Source: Ochotona curzoniae (Eukaryota > Chordata > Mammalia > Lagomorpha > Ochotonidae). From it: DNA of 64,000 nt. A model generated the notes under the pieces. That model was not told the origin of the DNA and ran no database searches. It saw only the letters and a list, made by a program, of their open reading frames with translations. Position 1 is the first letter of the stretch; the number at the start of each line of letters is the position of its first letter. Shown here one piece after another: positions 1 to 12,300 of the stretch. The stretch lies in contig NW_024466409.1 in the NCBI RefSeq assembly GCF_017591425.1, positions 744,001-808,000 of the forward strand, in the 5' to 3' direction. A program made the position numbers and the translations under genes.

Positions 1-203
1 TCTTATCTCATTTAAAATAGAAAAACTATCTGTAGTTTATCAATTGTGATTTCATAACATACCAAATAGTAGATAAAAAAAAACTGAAAATCTGCCAAGC
101 GGTTAGAATGAAACACATGACCACTGAACTGTTCACTACATTTCTTTACCGAAAAGTCTGGAATGATACTTTAGCCAAGAGTAAGCAGATGGGATTGACA
201 TAC

Positions 204-310
204 CATTGTCCCCTTCCATCAGGCTCATATCATTCAGATGCACGATGTTGATGAAGGCCTCCCGTCTTCTCTCCAGCTCCAAACAGAGAGTAAGATAGCC
301 AGGCCAGAAA
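204..310 (-). CDS. HPS5: HPS5 coding exon 20
   Basis: 107 bases encoding [20 protein letters not shown] then [15 protein letters not shown]. Acceptor TTCCAAG, donor CAATG|GTATGT. The last coding exon in the window; the remaining C-terminal exons lie beyond position 1. Confidence 0.95.
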
Positions 311-3300
311 CTTGGAAGAAATCAAAATCAAAGAAAGGACTCAAAGGCAATGAATGTGCCTGGAGCTGCACTGTCTGAAACAGTAGGCAGCAGGCACACC
401 TGGCTTTTCATGCTGAAATTAATTAAAAGTAAATAAAATGTAAATGCCAGTTTTTCGGTTGATGCATCACATTTTAAGGACTCAGAGGCCACATGTGGCT
501 AGTGGCTACCAAATTTGACAATGTACAACATTTCCATCACCATTGAATGTTCTATTAGATAACTGTGATCTAGAGTATTTAAGCAGAAAAAAAAGCTAAC
601 AATAAACACTGACATTTGCAACCAAGTGCCCAGCCTGATGCACTTTTAAGCTTTAAATACTTTGTAAACTTTAAGACTCAATACCAAAGTAGCATATTTC
701 TTCTCCAAATACACAAAGTATAGAAGTTCTCTTGGATGCTTCCTTGCCTTCATTGTCTACATCCAGTACCAACAAATCCTGCTGTATTTTCCTGTGACCT
801 TTCTCTTGCATGTGCTTCTTTGACTGTGCTACTGGCCATCAAAGCGCTCACACATGAAATACTTACTGCAACAGATTCCTAGCTGGTCTTTCTCCAGTCT
901 GGTATATCTAATAATAGCCATGAACTCAAGAAAGTTCTACTTTCATTTTATAATTACTACACCAAAAAGTCCAGAAGGGTCTCTACTGATAACTAAATTC
1001 TTCTGACCAGGTGCCAAGACCCTGCAGGATCCCATTACCCATACTTGACCAGTCTTCACTGCACCAGTGAACAAGACTGTGTCTAGTGCTTACCACTGTA
1101 CCAATTAGACACTAAGAGAAAAAACAACAGACACAGGATTATAATCCAGGTAGAGCTGTAAAATACTGCCAAGCAGTAAATAACCGACACAAATGCAAAG
1201 TGGATAATAAGCCATGTCAGTTTTCAGGTCCTTCCTCTTTTATCTGACACCCCTGCCTTCTGGTTCCTTTACACAAATCCTCCCCGTCTCTCGGGGCTAC
1301 CTCACAATCTCACTTCCTCCCTGCTTCCTTCCCCAGAAGTTCTACTGAGTCCATGCTAGTCAATCGCCTCAAAAATCCTGTATCAGCTGTAACTGGTGCT
1401 TAATTAAGCACCATCAACATGTCTGAGAACTGGGGCAGGTTACTAAGCAAATAGTTGCAAAGAATTAGCAAGGGCCAATCTCTGCTATTAAAAATATATG
1501 CAAAATTTAGCAGGAAACAGATGTTCACTATTAGTTACAATAAAAAGCTATATTTACTTTTGTGCAGCAAGGAGAATTTCAGAATGATAAAGCACATCAA
1601 TTCAGGCACTTAACTCTGAACCCTTAACTGAAATGACTATTTCAGCTTTAGCCTCTAAAAAAGTTCTTACTTACCCACAAGTCCTACAAATGTCAGTCAT
1701 TTTCTCTTTGGTTGCAAAATCTGCAGGAAGTTTAATTAGAAGAAGTATTAGCTGACTGTAACCCCAGGAAAACAAGTGTGAATGAGGCCTGTGAAATGAA
1801 AAACACAGCTGTGAAGTTTAGCTCCAGAAAGTGCTTACTAGGCATCAAATAGAAGAGACTATAACCCACTGTTACATTTTTTACATTTTTTTAATATAAC
1901 CTGCTCATCTTTAAAAGTCAGATGTTTTAGACAATTGAAAGCAAAAGAGGAGATAAGCCTAAAAATCGCATTGCTCACAGCCAGCCACGGCATATCCTTC
2001 CAGGCCGCATGTCTAGGTGTGTGGGGGCTTTTCCAAAGATGCTCTGGGAGGGAAACAGGCTCATTCCTGATTCAAGTGTCAGGATGCCTTTTTAATGAAC
2101 TCTTTAAAAGTTGAATGTAGAAATCCCTGGACAAATCATTAGGAACACAAACACATACATCCACCTGCACACACTTCTCTCCTCGTGAGCTCATGAAAGA
2201 GTTCAAGGGTCAATTTAATGTCTCTTGAGTCATGCATTAATATGCATTTTTAAAAAGGAATCATCAGATTCCTGTAACACAAATATTCAGAATCACTAAG
2301 AAATTCACTCAGTATATCGTCACCACAATTTGGGTTAGTCTCTTCCATAGTTATTCCAAAACTAAGCCCAGAATATGATATGTGAATAAACTAGATCCAT
2401 TCCAAAGGAACTAGAGCTTAGTCCTTTGCAAGATGTTTTTTTTTTCCATACCTGGGATAGCCTTCATCATCCATGGTGCTTGTGCTTGGTGGAGCATTAT
2501 GGGATAGAGCCAAAAGCAGCCAATCCAGTCTTAAAGACTCTGGTTGTAGAAGGGACTCAAGGAAGAATGACCTAAGAGAAAGTTGGGGAGAAAGATCAAC
2601 AATCTTCATTCTGAGAAAGGAAACATAAACGTGGAGTGTGGGGACAAAGGTTGGATCTAACAGTTAAGACCCTGGGCAAGATGCTCATATTTTATATTTG
2701 AGCATCTGGATTTGAGGCCTAGCACCAATCTCAATTCCAGTTTCTACTAATGTACATGCTAGGAGCCAGCAGGCAACAGCTCAAGTCCGCTGAAGCCACT
2801 GTGGGAGATCTGGATTGAGGTTTTGGCTTCAACCTGGCTCAAACCCAGCCTTTGTGGAGATGTCAACCAGTGGATAGGAGCGCTTTCTACCTGCTTTGCT
2901 GTCTCTCTGTTTTTCAAAAAAAGGAATACATTTAAATCAGTAAGTTTTAAGTGTGAGAAGGGTGAGTACAGTTTAATTAAGAGATCAATAGAGCAGATGC
3001 AATAACTTAAAAACTCTTTCGCTACAAATGCATAGAGATGCTGGTGAAATAAGTCTTCTATATGAATGCCTGAGCTTTAAGATAAGGAAATGCCACAGGA
3101 TCACAAAAAAACAATTAAAAACAGAGAGACAAAAACCCACATAGCAAATGTGATCTTATCAGAGGAAGCAGGAGAGGGGGAAGTCAGCAGTCTATTAACA
3201 AAGGGGCACAGGTGTTCCAGGGACATGTGGAGATAGGAAATGAAGCAGTAGTCAAAAGGAAAAGAGCTGGAACTAAGAGTGAGCCACAAAAAGTTCAGAC

Positions 3301-4710
3301 CTTGTTCATTAAAGGGTGGCAGTAAATCCAGTCACCAATGGAGACAATAAAAAGCTTATACTGGTCATAGCCTAGACCCTAAATGAAGGGCTTAAATTTC
3401 TTTTAAAGACTTGTTTTTATTTGAAAGGCAGATTTTACAGAGAGAGGAGAGAAAGAAAGAGGGGACTTTTATCTACTGCTTTACTCCCTAAATGGCCACA
3501 ATGAGCTGATTTGAAACCAGAAGCTTCTTCCATGTCTCCCACATACGTGCAGAAGCTCAAGGACTTGAGCCATCCTCCGTTGCTGTCCTAGGTTATAAGA
3601 GGGAGCTCAACTGGAAGTGGAGCAGCCGGGACACGAATCAGCATCCATATGGGATGCTAGCACCACAAGTGAAGAACTGGCCTGATGTGTCACAGCACAA
3701 ACCCCAAGGGGCTTAATGTTACACTGATGACCTAAGAGTTCCTGAGAGGAAGGGAAAAGAAGTGTGAGAGGTGTATATTTGTATGTGAGCTATGAAGTGT
3801 GGCAGGACGGTGCTAGACTGCTGGACCTCATTTTTCATAGCATGTGCCTCAACCCTACAGTTATCAACAGTAAAAATGTGACACCTTATCAAAGAGAAGC
3901 AATGCCCTGTCAAAAGAAAGAGATGTCGGCAAACACAGCCTTCTCACCGCTGATCCTCAGGCCGTGATTTCACCAGGCTGTCTAGATAGGCCAAAAACTG
4001 AGTTGGACTGTGGTGACACAGCTGCATGATATCCGAAGGCAAGATGGATGGGTAAAACCTGATCAATGATCGAAGAGCAGATTCCCCAAACTTCTCATAC
4101 AACCTGTATTTAAAAGCAATAAGACTCGTTTGTCTCCAGCAATGAGATCTATAACTTCATAGAAATATTAATAAATATACTAACAAGAAGCTGCCTGATA
4201 TGCCAATGAGTGAAACTTCAGAGACTAAGGTACAAAACCAACACATGTGCTTGTGCTTATAGAACCAACATTTAGAACAACCTACCGGGAAGCATAGGCC
4301 ACCAACAGAGGACTATCACAAGGAACTGAGTCATCTAATAACTTCAGTCTTGTTGGGAGATCTCCTTCTTCCATCCCTACATATGTCGGATTGGAACTTG
4401 CCATTTCTGAAAGGTAAAGCACATCCTTTTTATCTCTTACTTGCAAATATTCAACCCATGAACACAATCATTTGGCAGTCATTAGTCACAGACGTACTGT
4501 GTGCACCCAATATGGGCAATCCAACATTTCTTAAGTGTTATAGGAGAAATCATAAAAAAGACCATTAATAAAAAAACAACATACAATTTCTACCTTTAAT
4601 GACCTTAAAAGATTGATAGGCAAAAACATTAAACTGTTTAATAAAATAAAGGAACAGATAACAAATACAAAGTGACCATTGTATTACCCTTGGAAAAAAT
4701 CACTATTGGG

Positions 4711-4766
<56 letters not shown>

Positions 4767-6305
4767 ATAAGCTGTACTTACCATCTTTGTCAAACTATGC
4801 AGATTTTTCCTAGATCTAATACCACTATTACATCTTTTAGAATCTAATCAATTAAATTTGATACAATTAATTTTATTAAAAACATCAGTTTAGCAAATAT
4901 TCATTCCCTGAAGAATGACCTGATTTGGGGAAAAGTCAAAAGCTTTTTAACACTAAGGCTGCCAAATAAAAGTAAGCAAGGGATCCAGTTAATACAATTT
5001 ATGGTTAAAAAAAAAATAAAAAAATAATCTGAAGTTAAAAGTTTTTTGTTTTCGTCCAAGTAGCTTTTAATTAGCTCTGAAAATAAATCCCAAAGAATAA
5101 TTACAAAAGCTGTCTTCCATAATTACAACAATGGGATCTGTTCTCTAAAAGGTTCTGAAAAGCTAACCATGGCTTTGTGATACATTTGTTTTTAAAAACA
5201 TTGCTGGCATATATGTGTGGCACAGTGGGTTAAGTTACCGTATAGAACATTAGCAGCCATATGGAGGCTTTTGCTTTGGGTCCTGCTGATGTGCATCCTG
5301 GGAGGCAACAGCCGATGCCTGAAGGGGCTGCAGCCCTTAACTCACATCGGAAAACCACACAGAGCTCCTAGCTTGGCCCAGGTCAGGCCCAGCTGTAGCA
5401 GATACTTGGGGGATGAACAATGGATTAAGGATCTCATTCTTTGTTATTACAAATAAAGTTCCTTAAAGTCACTTTTTGGTTCCAGTCTCATTGTTTCCCA
5501 TTTGATTATTTCAGGCAATAAGTACCTAAGAAATTCAGAGGAGACCATCATTTAGAGCAGGAGGGGTAGAGGGAAGTTTTATGACTGGGTTAGCTCTAAG
5601 CTAGATTATCCACCTAGATTCAAGCAAGTGGCTACATCACCTCAAAATGCCCACCACACCTGCTCTCAGTAGCACAGGTAACAAGTAACAACCACACCTT
5701 AGGCTGATGGAGACTATTCTGCTATTCTCCTGTGATCAGGGTTGGGTGTGATCATAAAGACACATTTACAGTACGTAATAATGTCACACATTCGCACATA
5801 TTTGAAAATAAATAATTTGTTTGCTATTTCACATTCAAATAAATTATCACAACTCAGACACCAAAAATCATTTCTTAGGTTTTTAACTGCTGCATGTAAA
5901 TTGAAGAACTGAAACTACATATAACATGAAAATGTTTCTCCATCTGTGGTTATTTGCTTTTAGCATTGAATAAAATGCTTGCATCAGTCTGAATCAATGA
6001 TTGGAAACATAGCATCTGTTACTTAAACAAATGTTGGAGTAAGAAAATCTAGATTATGTTGCTGCTCAAAATGCTAGCATTCCATATCAGAGTGTTGGTT
6101 GAGTCCCAGCTGCTCCACTTCCAACCAACCTTCCAGTTAAAGCATCTGTGAAGACAGAAGATGCTGGCCTGAGTGCTTGAGCCCCATCCACCCATGCAGG
6201 AGATCTAAATGGAATTCTTGGCTCTTGGCTTCAGTCTGGCCCAGTCTTGGCAGTTGAGGTAGATCTTTTGGGGAGTAAATCAGCAGATGGAAGATGGATG
6301 GATGG

Positions 6306-6338
<33 letters not shown>

Positions 6339-9300
6339 CCTCCCCCTCTCTCTCACTCTGATGCTCTACCTTTCAAATAAGTAATTAAAAAGAAAAAGAA
6401 AGTCTGCCTCTTCAGAAACATAGGATGAGAGCAGTAGTAGAGAGGGTAGTTTCTGTGACCTTCACTCAAGTCCAAAGCAGACCCAGATGGCTGTGCACCA
6501 AAGTCTCTGGGGCAAATATCAAACTTTTCATATTCATTCTCGTCCTCCTGGCCATCCATAGATCACAATTCCCAGGCCCCTTTGCAGTTACGGGTACTGT
6601 GATAAAATTTTTACCATTGGAATGTAAAGGAAGGCAAGAAAGCTGCTACCAGGCAGACCTCTAAGACACATGTCCACATGCTTTCCACTGGACACAGTTA
6701 CTCAGCCTCAACCACAGCCCACAGGGAGGACAGAGCTTAAAATAATGACAAGAACTTGGAATTCTGAACTGTCTACCATATGAGAGAGAGCTGCCACTGA
6801 TTTGCAACACCCGTTCTGGGGTATTATGAGTGAGAAGTAAACCTCTACCTGAGTTACTGCCACAGGAGGTATTCATTACAGCAATTAAGATTATTCAACT
6901 ATTGTTACTTTGCAGTGCTTCAGTCTCCCCATCTATAAAATGGGATAGACAATTACAAGGACAGAATGAGACGATGCCTGGAAAGCATTTAACTGGCACA
7001 CAATGAAGTACTCAGGGCTGGAAAATAGTAATCATTAGTCTGCACATCTAGAGACACTTCTAGAACCAAATCACTAGATACCGAAAAATTAACCATTATT
7101 TATTTTCTTTTGATCTTTTAATTTATTTGTATTGGAAAGGCAGATTTACAGAGAGAAGATATGGGAAGATTTTCCGTCTGCTGGTTCACTTTAAGCGGTT
7201 ACAATGGCTGCAGCTGAGCCAATCCAAAGCCAAGAGCCAGGATGCTCTTCCAGGTCTCCCACACATGTGCAGGGTCCCAAGGCTTTGGGCTGTCCTTCAC
7301 CACTTTCCCAGGCCACAAGCAGGGAGCTGGAAGGGAAGTGGAGCAGCCAGGACATGAACTGGTGCCCATATAGGATCCTGGCACTTGCAAGTAGAGGACT
7401 TAGCAACCAGGCCATCATGCCAAGCCCTATATTTCTATCTCAGTAAGATAAGTTCTCATTTATCTACACTTATAAAGCATTCTATTTTTAATCCCTACTA
7501 CTCCAACACTGTTATATCATTTTCTGAATGTGACTGTGAGAAAAAAATTTTTTTAATTCGTTTATAATAGCTTGCAAATTAAACTAACGTTTAAAAAAAT
7601 ATTTATGGGCCTAGTACAATAGCCTAACAGCTAAAGTCTTTACCTTGTATGCACCGGGATCCCATATGGGTGCCAGTTCTAATCCCGGAAGCCCCACTTC
7701 TCATCCAGCTCCCTGCTTGTAGCCTGGAAAAACAGTGGAGGACAACCCAAAGCCTTGGGACCCTGCACCTGTGTGGAAGACCCGGAGGAAGTTCCTGGCT
7801 CCTGGCTTTGGATTGGATCAACTCCGGCCTTTGCAGTCACTTGAGGAGTGAACCATTGGGCGGAAGATCCTCCTCTCTGTCTCCCCTCCTCTCTGTATAT
7901 TTGCCTTTCCAACAAAAATAAGTAAATCTAATATATACATATATATATATTTACAATTAAAAAAATGAATAGAAAACAAAACAAAGAGTTAACCAAAACG
8001 GGTAATTTTCTGTTAAGTATCTTCTGTACTGAATTCTATCCTTAATAACGGCATTCTGATCATTACCTTTCAGTCCTGTAATAAAAGTATCCCAAACACA
8101 AGGGGTGCTGGCATAACTAAGCTTGATGCTCTCCTTTGCTCTTTTCAAGTCCAAGAGAAAAAAATACTTCTTCAGGAAGTGACAAGCCAGAGAATGTTCA
8201 GGAGAGCACTGCCACAGGTTATGATCCTCAGGCCCACCTGGGCTTCGGAGCTTGGAATTCAGTACATTCAGTTCCAAACACAATGTTGTCAACTCAGCCA
8301 GGTCTTTCTGAAGAGTGTGGGGTATGGAGCAGGGAGTGTGCACTTGGAACAAGCCATCCTGTGGCTCCTGCAGATGATGCACAGGCTCACATTCCACCTG
8401 AGCAGCCGTTTCTTCATGACCTAAAGAGTCCCCTTGTTCTTCTGCATTATCTTCGTCCAGCACTCCCTTTTCTGACTCAGTAGGCAGTGGCACATCCTGG
8501 TTCAATGTCATGGATGAGTTGCCAGCATCTGCAACACCCGAGAAGTCCTTCGTGGCAAATGTGTTTTCTAACTTTGAAAGCCACTCCTGTAAAACCACTC
8601 CCAGAGATCTGGGCTCAAACAAAACCAGGGGGTCCTGTAGCTGGGTCCTATATAAAATAGACAAGTATGAAGCGTATGTTTAATATTAAACATAAATCTA
8701 ACCAACGTGGTATACTCATCTGGAATGTTACCTTTCAACCCTTAAAATAACATTAACAGTGCATTATTTTACTAATTCTTGGGACCATTACTGCTGATCT
8801 CAGACAGTCTTCTCCCCATTCATTATGAAATTTGCTCATTCGGACTCACATGGCTGCTGCTGTGGCTGCTTTAAGCTCGTGGAACATGTCTTCTTCAGGA
8901 GGCTGACTAGGTATCTCTTTTTCTTTCCTAGAAGAGGGTGAGAAGTAAGAGCAAAATTCACAAGAGTTACAGGGGATCAAGACAAAGATTTCTAAGCACC
9001 TGCTAAATTGTACTAGGATTGTATTAAACTGCCAGATACAGACAGAGGAGGCTGCAAAGCAGTCCATGGGCCCATGGTGAGAAAGCTTAAGTCAGAGCAA
9101 GCTCTGATTAGGAAGAAAGGCAAGCAAACAACAAAGTGTAACACAAAACACAGAACGCTGACTAATGAAATGAAAGGGCAGCACCTCCCAAGCGTACCGT
9201 ACAGCAGGAGAGAAGGAGTGATTACTTTTTCCTTCTTCTTTTTTTTTTAGGTTTATTTGTTTATTGATGTTACAAAAGCAAGAGAGTTGCAGAACCATGT

Positions 9301-12300
9301 TGACCGCAAAATAGGATGGAGATGGATGGGGGTGGGAGGGAGGTGGGTGAGGGAAAAGCCCCTGCCAGGAGTAATTACTCCAACTAGGCAATCAAGAGAA
9401 GATTTCTGTGGAGCTGGTATTTACAGCACCAAAAAGAAGAAGAAGAAAAAAAAAACAGAAAGAAAAGGCAGAATGCTCCAGGTGGAAAATATGATTCAGC
9501 AGGAAGAAAGGCAGTGAGATGTCAAAAGACACACCTCCTCTCTGCCAGGACTGGAGTTCAGTGTGTTTAGAAAGATAAGGTTAGAAACGTGGGTTAGGGT
9601 CAGACTGGTGAAGGCTGCCATAAGTACCATGCCAGAAAACCTGTGCTTTTCTGTATGAACATTTGGCTTCACTAACTTGTCCTGAGAATAACACACCCTT
9701 TATTTTATCTGACTGCCGAGACACTTGGTGCCTGAGTGTGGGTCTCTCCCAACACCTGGGCAACTGCTGGCTGAGGGTTGGCTCTACTGCTCAGAACCCC
9801 TGAACCAAGACAAGGCAGAGCACAAATGAACAACATCCTTCACACTCCATTAGACCAAGGGCCCTGCTTAAACTGTGCTGCACAAGGACCAGACCACCAG
9901 CATGTCTTGGAAAGGTACATGACAAGGCACCAGCACTAACAGTTTGACTGCTTTCCTCATTGCCTAAAGAGCTCCCTTTCTTGCTCAGTATCTTCACCCA
10001 TTCCAATTTTCCTTTTTAAATCCATCAAGCAGCAGTATATTCTTTTTTTGTCTTTTTTTTTTTTTTGTCTTTTTTATGCTTTTCTTATGTCATTGCTACT
10101 GGCCTATCACCTAGCGCCAAGTGGACCCATGGGGAGAAGTGATTGGTGGAGAACGATATAAAAGTAGCCGTTGTAAAAGCTGGGACGGACAGACAACGAT
10201 GAGGAGGAGAAAGACGGAGAGACTAGGATGGAGAAAGACGGGATGGGGAGGAGAAGGACGGGCGGGAAGAAGGGTGGCGGAGAGAGGGCTGGAAAAACGG
10301 TACAGAAGTAGTAAGACCTAAGTTCAGGGACAAAAACGGAAAAATGCAGCAGAAAACGGGGACAAGAATGAAGAAGGGTTGCAGAGAGAGGGCTGGAAAC
10401 GCGGCAGAGGAAAGCTAAGGCCAATGGAGAAAGGGGCAGCAGAGAAAAGGGTTTAAACACAGCTGCTTTTGGCAGTGAAGGGTCCGGTTGTGGTTCTGGC
10501 TTTTCCCAGACCCTCCAGAGTGTGCCTCAGCATTTTAGTGTCACTGCTGGGCGGCGGCAAACTGTAATCTTGTAGTAAAGAGGCTGTGCATGGGAACGAT
10601 GGAGAAAGGAACCAAACTTGTCCTAAGGTGCTCTTTGTCTTAATAGATTTGTTACGGACTGATACACTGTTTTTCAAGACTGTGAGATCCACGGCTTTTT
10701 TCCGAGTTGCACAAACAAGCTTCAGTGAGTGGGGTCATGCATGTCCCTTCACTAGATCACCATCTGTGGCTTTCTTCCAACTGACAGCTGACTCCTCTAG
10801 ACCTCACCCAGGATTAACACAAGAGCTTACTCAGTGTCTTCTTCCTTTGGACAGGAAACAGAACTCACATCCTCTTCACATGACTGCTCCTCAGCCCTGG
10901 GTTCAGGTCTCACTTTCAGGTCAGGGCTGGTGTGAAGGGTACCAATCTTCTCAGTAGTTTTACGCACAAACGTAGAAACGCTGCAAAGCAAATACCAAAA
11001 CGCTCACACGAAAAAAATCTCATTACTGTCAGGAATGAAAAAATTAGTACTTGCTATTTTTCTGTTCCTATCAGTCCTAAGAAGGCAGCTTAATAAAGCA
11101 CAACTGAATAAAAGGAAACATTCTATTTACAGCAGCTTCTCCAATTAATCACATACTTCACATAAGGCCCAAGTGAAATATAATGAGTCCCTTCATTTAC
11201 TAAATTGCCCCGAGAAATCAATGATTCAAAGCTGAAGAAAATTCCTTCCACTTTAGTTATGTCTATAATATTTCTGTCGACACATGTGATCATCAGCCCC
11301 ATGCTGAGCAGAGAATAACAAAGAATTTCTTCATCACATTCAGCACCCAGTGGTCACAATACACACTGCTTAACAGCAAAGCTTCTGCAATAAAACTCAG
11401 ATAAGCAGTTTATAAGCCATGCAAAGTCCTCTCTCTCAAACTCAAATGCCAGTCTTGAAGAGGAGAATGAAAATAATACTGAAAACTCTTCAATTCTGAG
11501 CCCAGAGACAGAGAGACCAAGAAACAATGAAATAAACAGGTTATTCCCAACATGGATGAAGAAAAAACAGATTTAAAATGTTTGGTTCTGTTCGGAGGGA
11601 GAGAACATTTACATCTGTTAAAGCCTCAGCCGCACAAAGGAAGCTGAATGGCTCCAGGTGGAAACGAGAAGGTCACAGTTCTCAGGCTCTCTGAGAAACA
11701 GTGAACTGTTCAGAGGGGACAAGAGAAATAACTTCAAAACTTTCCTTTTCTCATTTACAGTATCTCAATTCTCAGCAAAGAAAATCCTAAGGTGACAACA
11801 TAAATAAAATAAATAAAATTAAAAATGAAATTAAGTGAAAGGCTAATTGATTTACCTTTCTTTGACAGCCTGAAGAGACACAAGAGGAGATGGAGAACGA
11901 AATGATAATGGAATGCCGAAGGGGAGAAAAGTTTCATTCTTATCTGTATCAAACATCACTGGAACATGAAAAACATTGTCTAATGAATGGAATTGGGGGA
12001 AGAGAAACAAAAACTAATCACATGGACAGTTTTTAACCATTAAAGGAATTCTGAAATGAACAAACTAAAGGAAATGAAGAGTTCAGTACCAAAAATCACA
12101 ACTAACTCAAACAAATGGGCAGAACACAGGTTTACACGATGCACAGGATGGCTGATTCACATAACACAGTCAGGGAGCTCTCTTCCTTGGCCTACTCACC
12201 CTAGATCCCTGTAAGTCAAAAAAGAAGTTGACACACTCTACCAATGTCTTCTTAACAATTCAGTCACAGGAATACTCAAATGGAAAAGAGAAGTCATTGG

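Noticed and set aside
7649..7921. 90-codon ORF and many similar 60-100-codon ORFs
   Set aside because: These are CSINE translations ([23 protein letters not shown] and the like), not genes.
9867..9930. Possible MER20-type element
   Set aside because: Only a short loose resemblance (CACAAGGACCAGACCACCAG); too weak to annotate.
10107..10460. 117-codon minus-strand Ser/Leu/Pro-rich ORF
   Set aside because: Translation of the complement of an A/G-rich repetitive tract; low complexity only.
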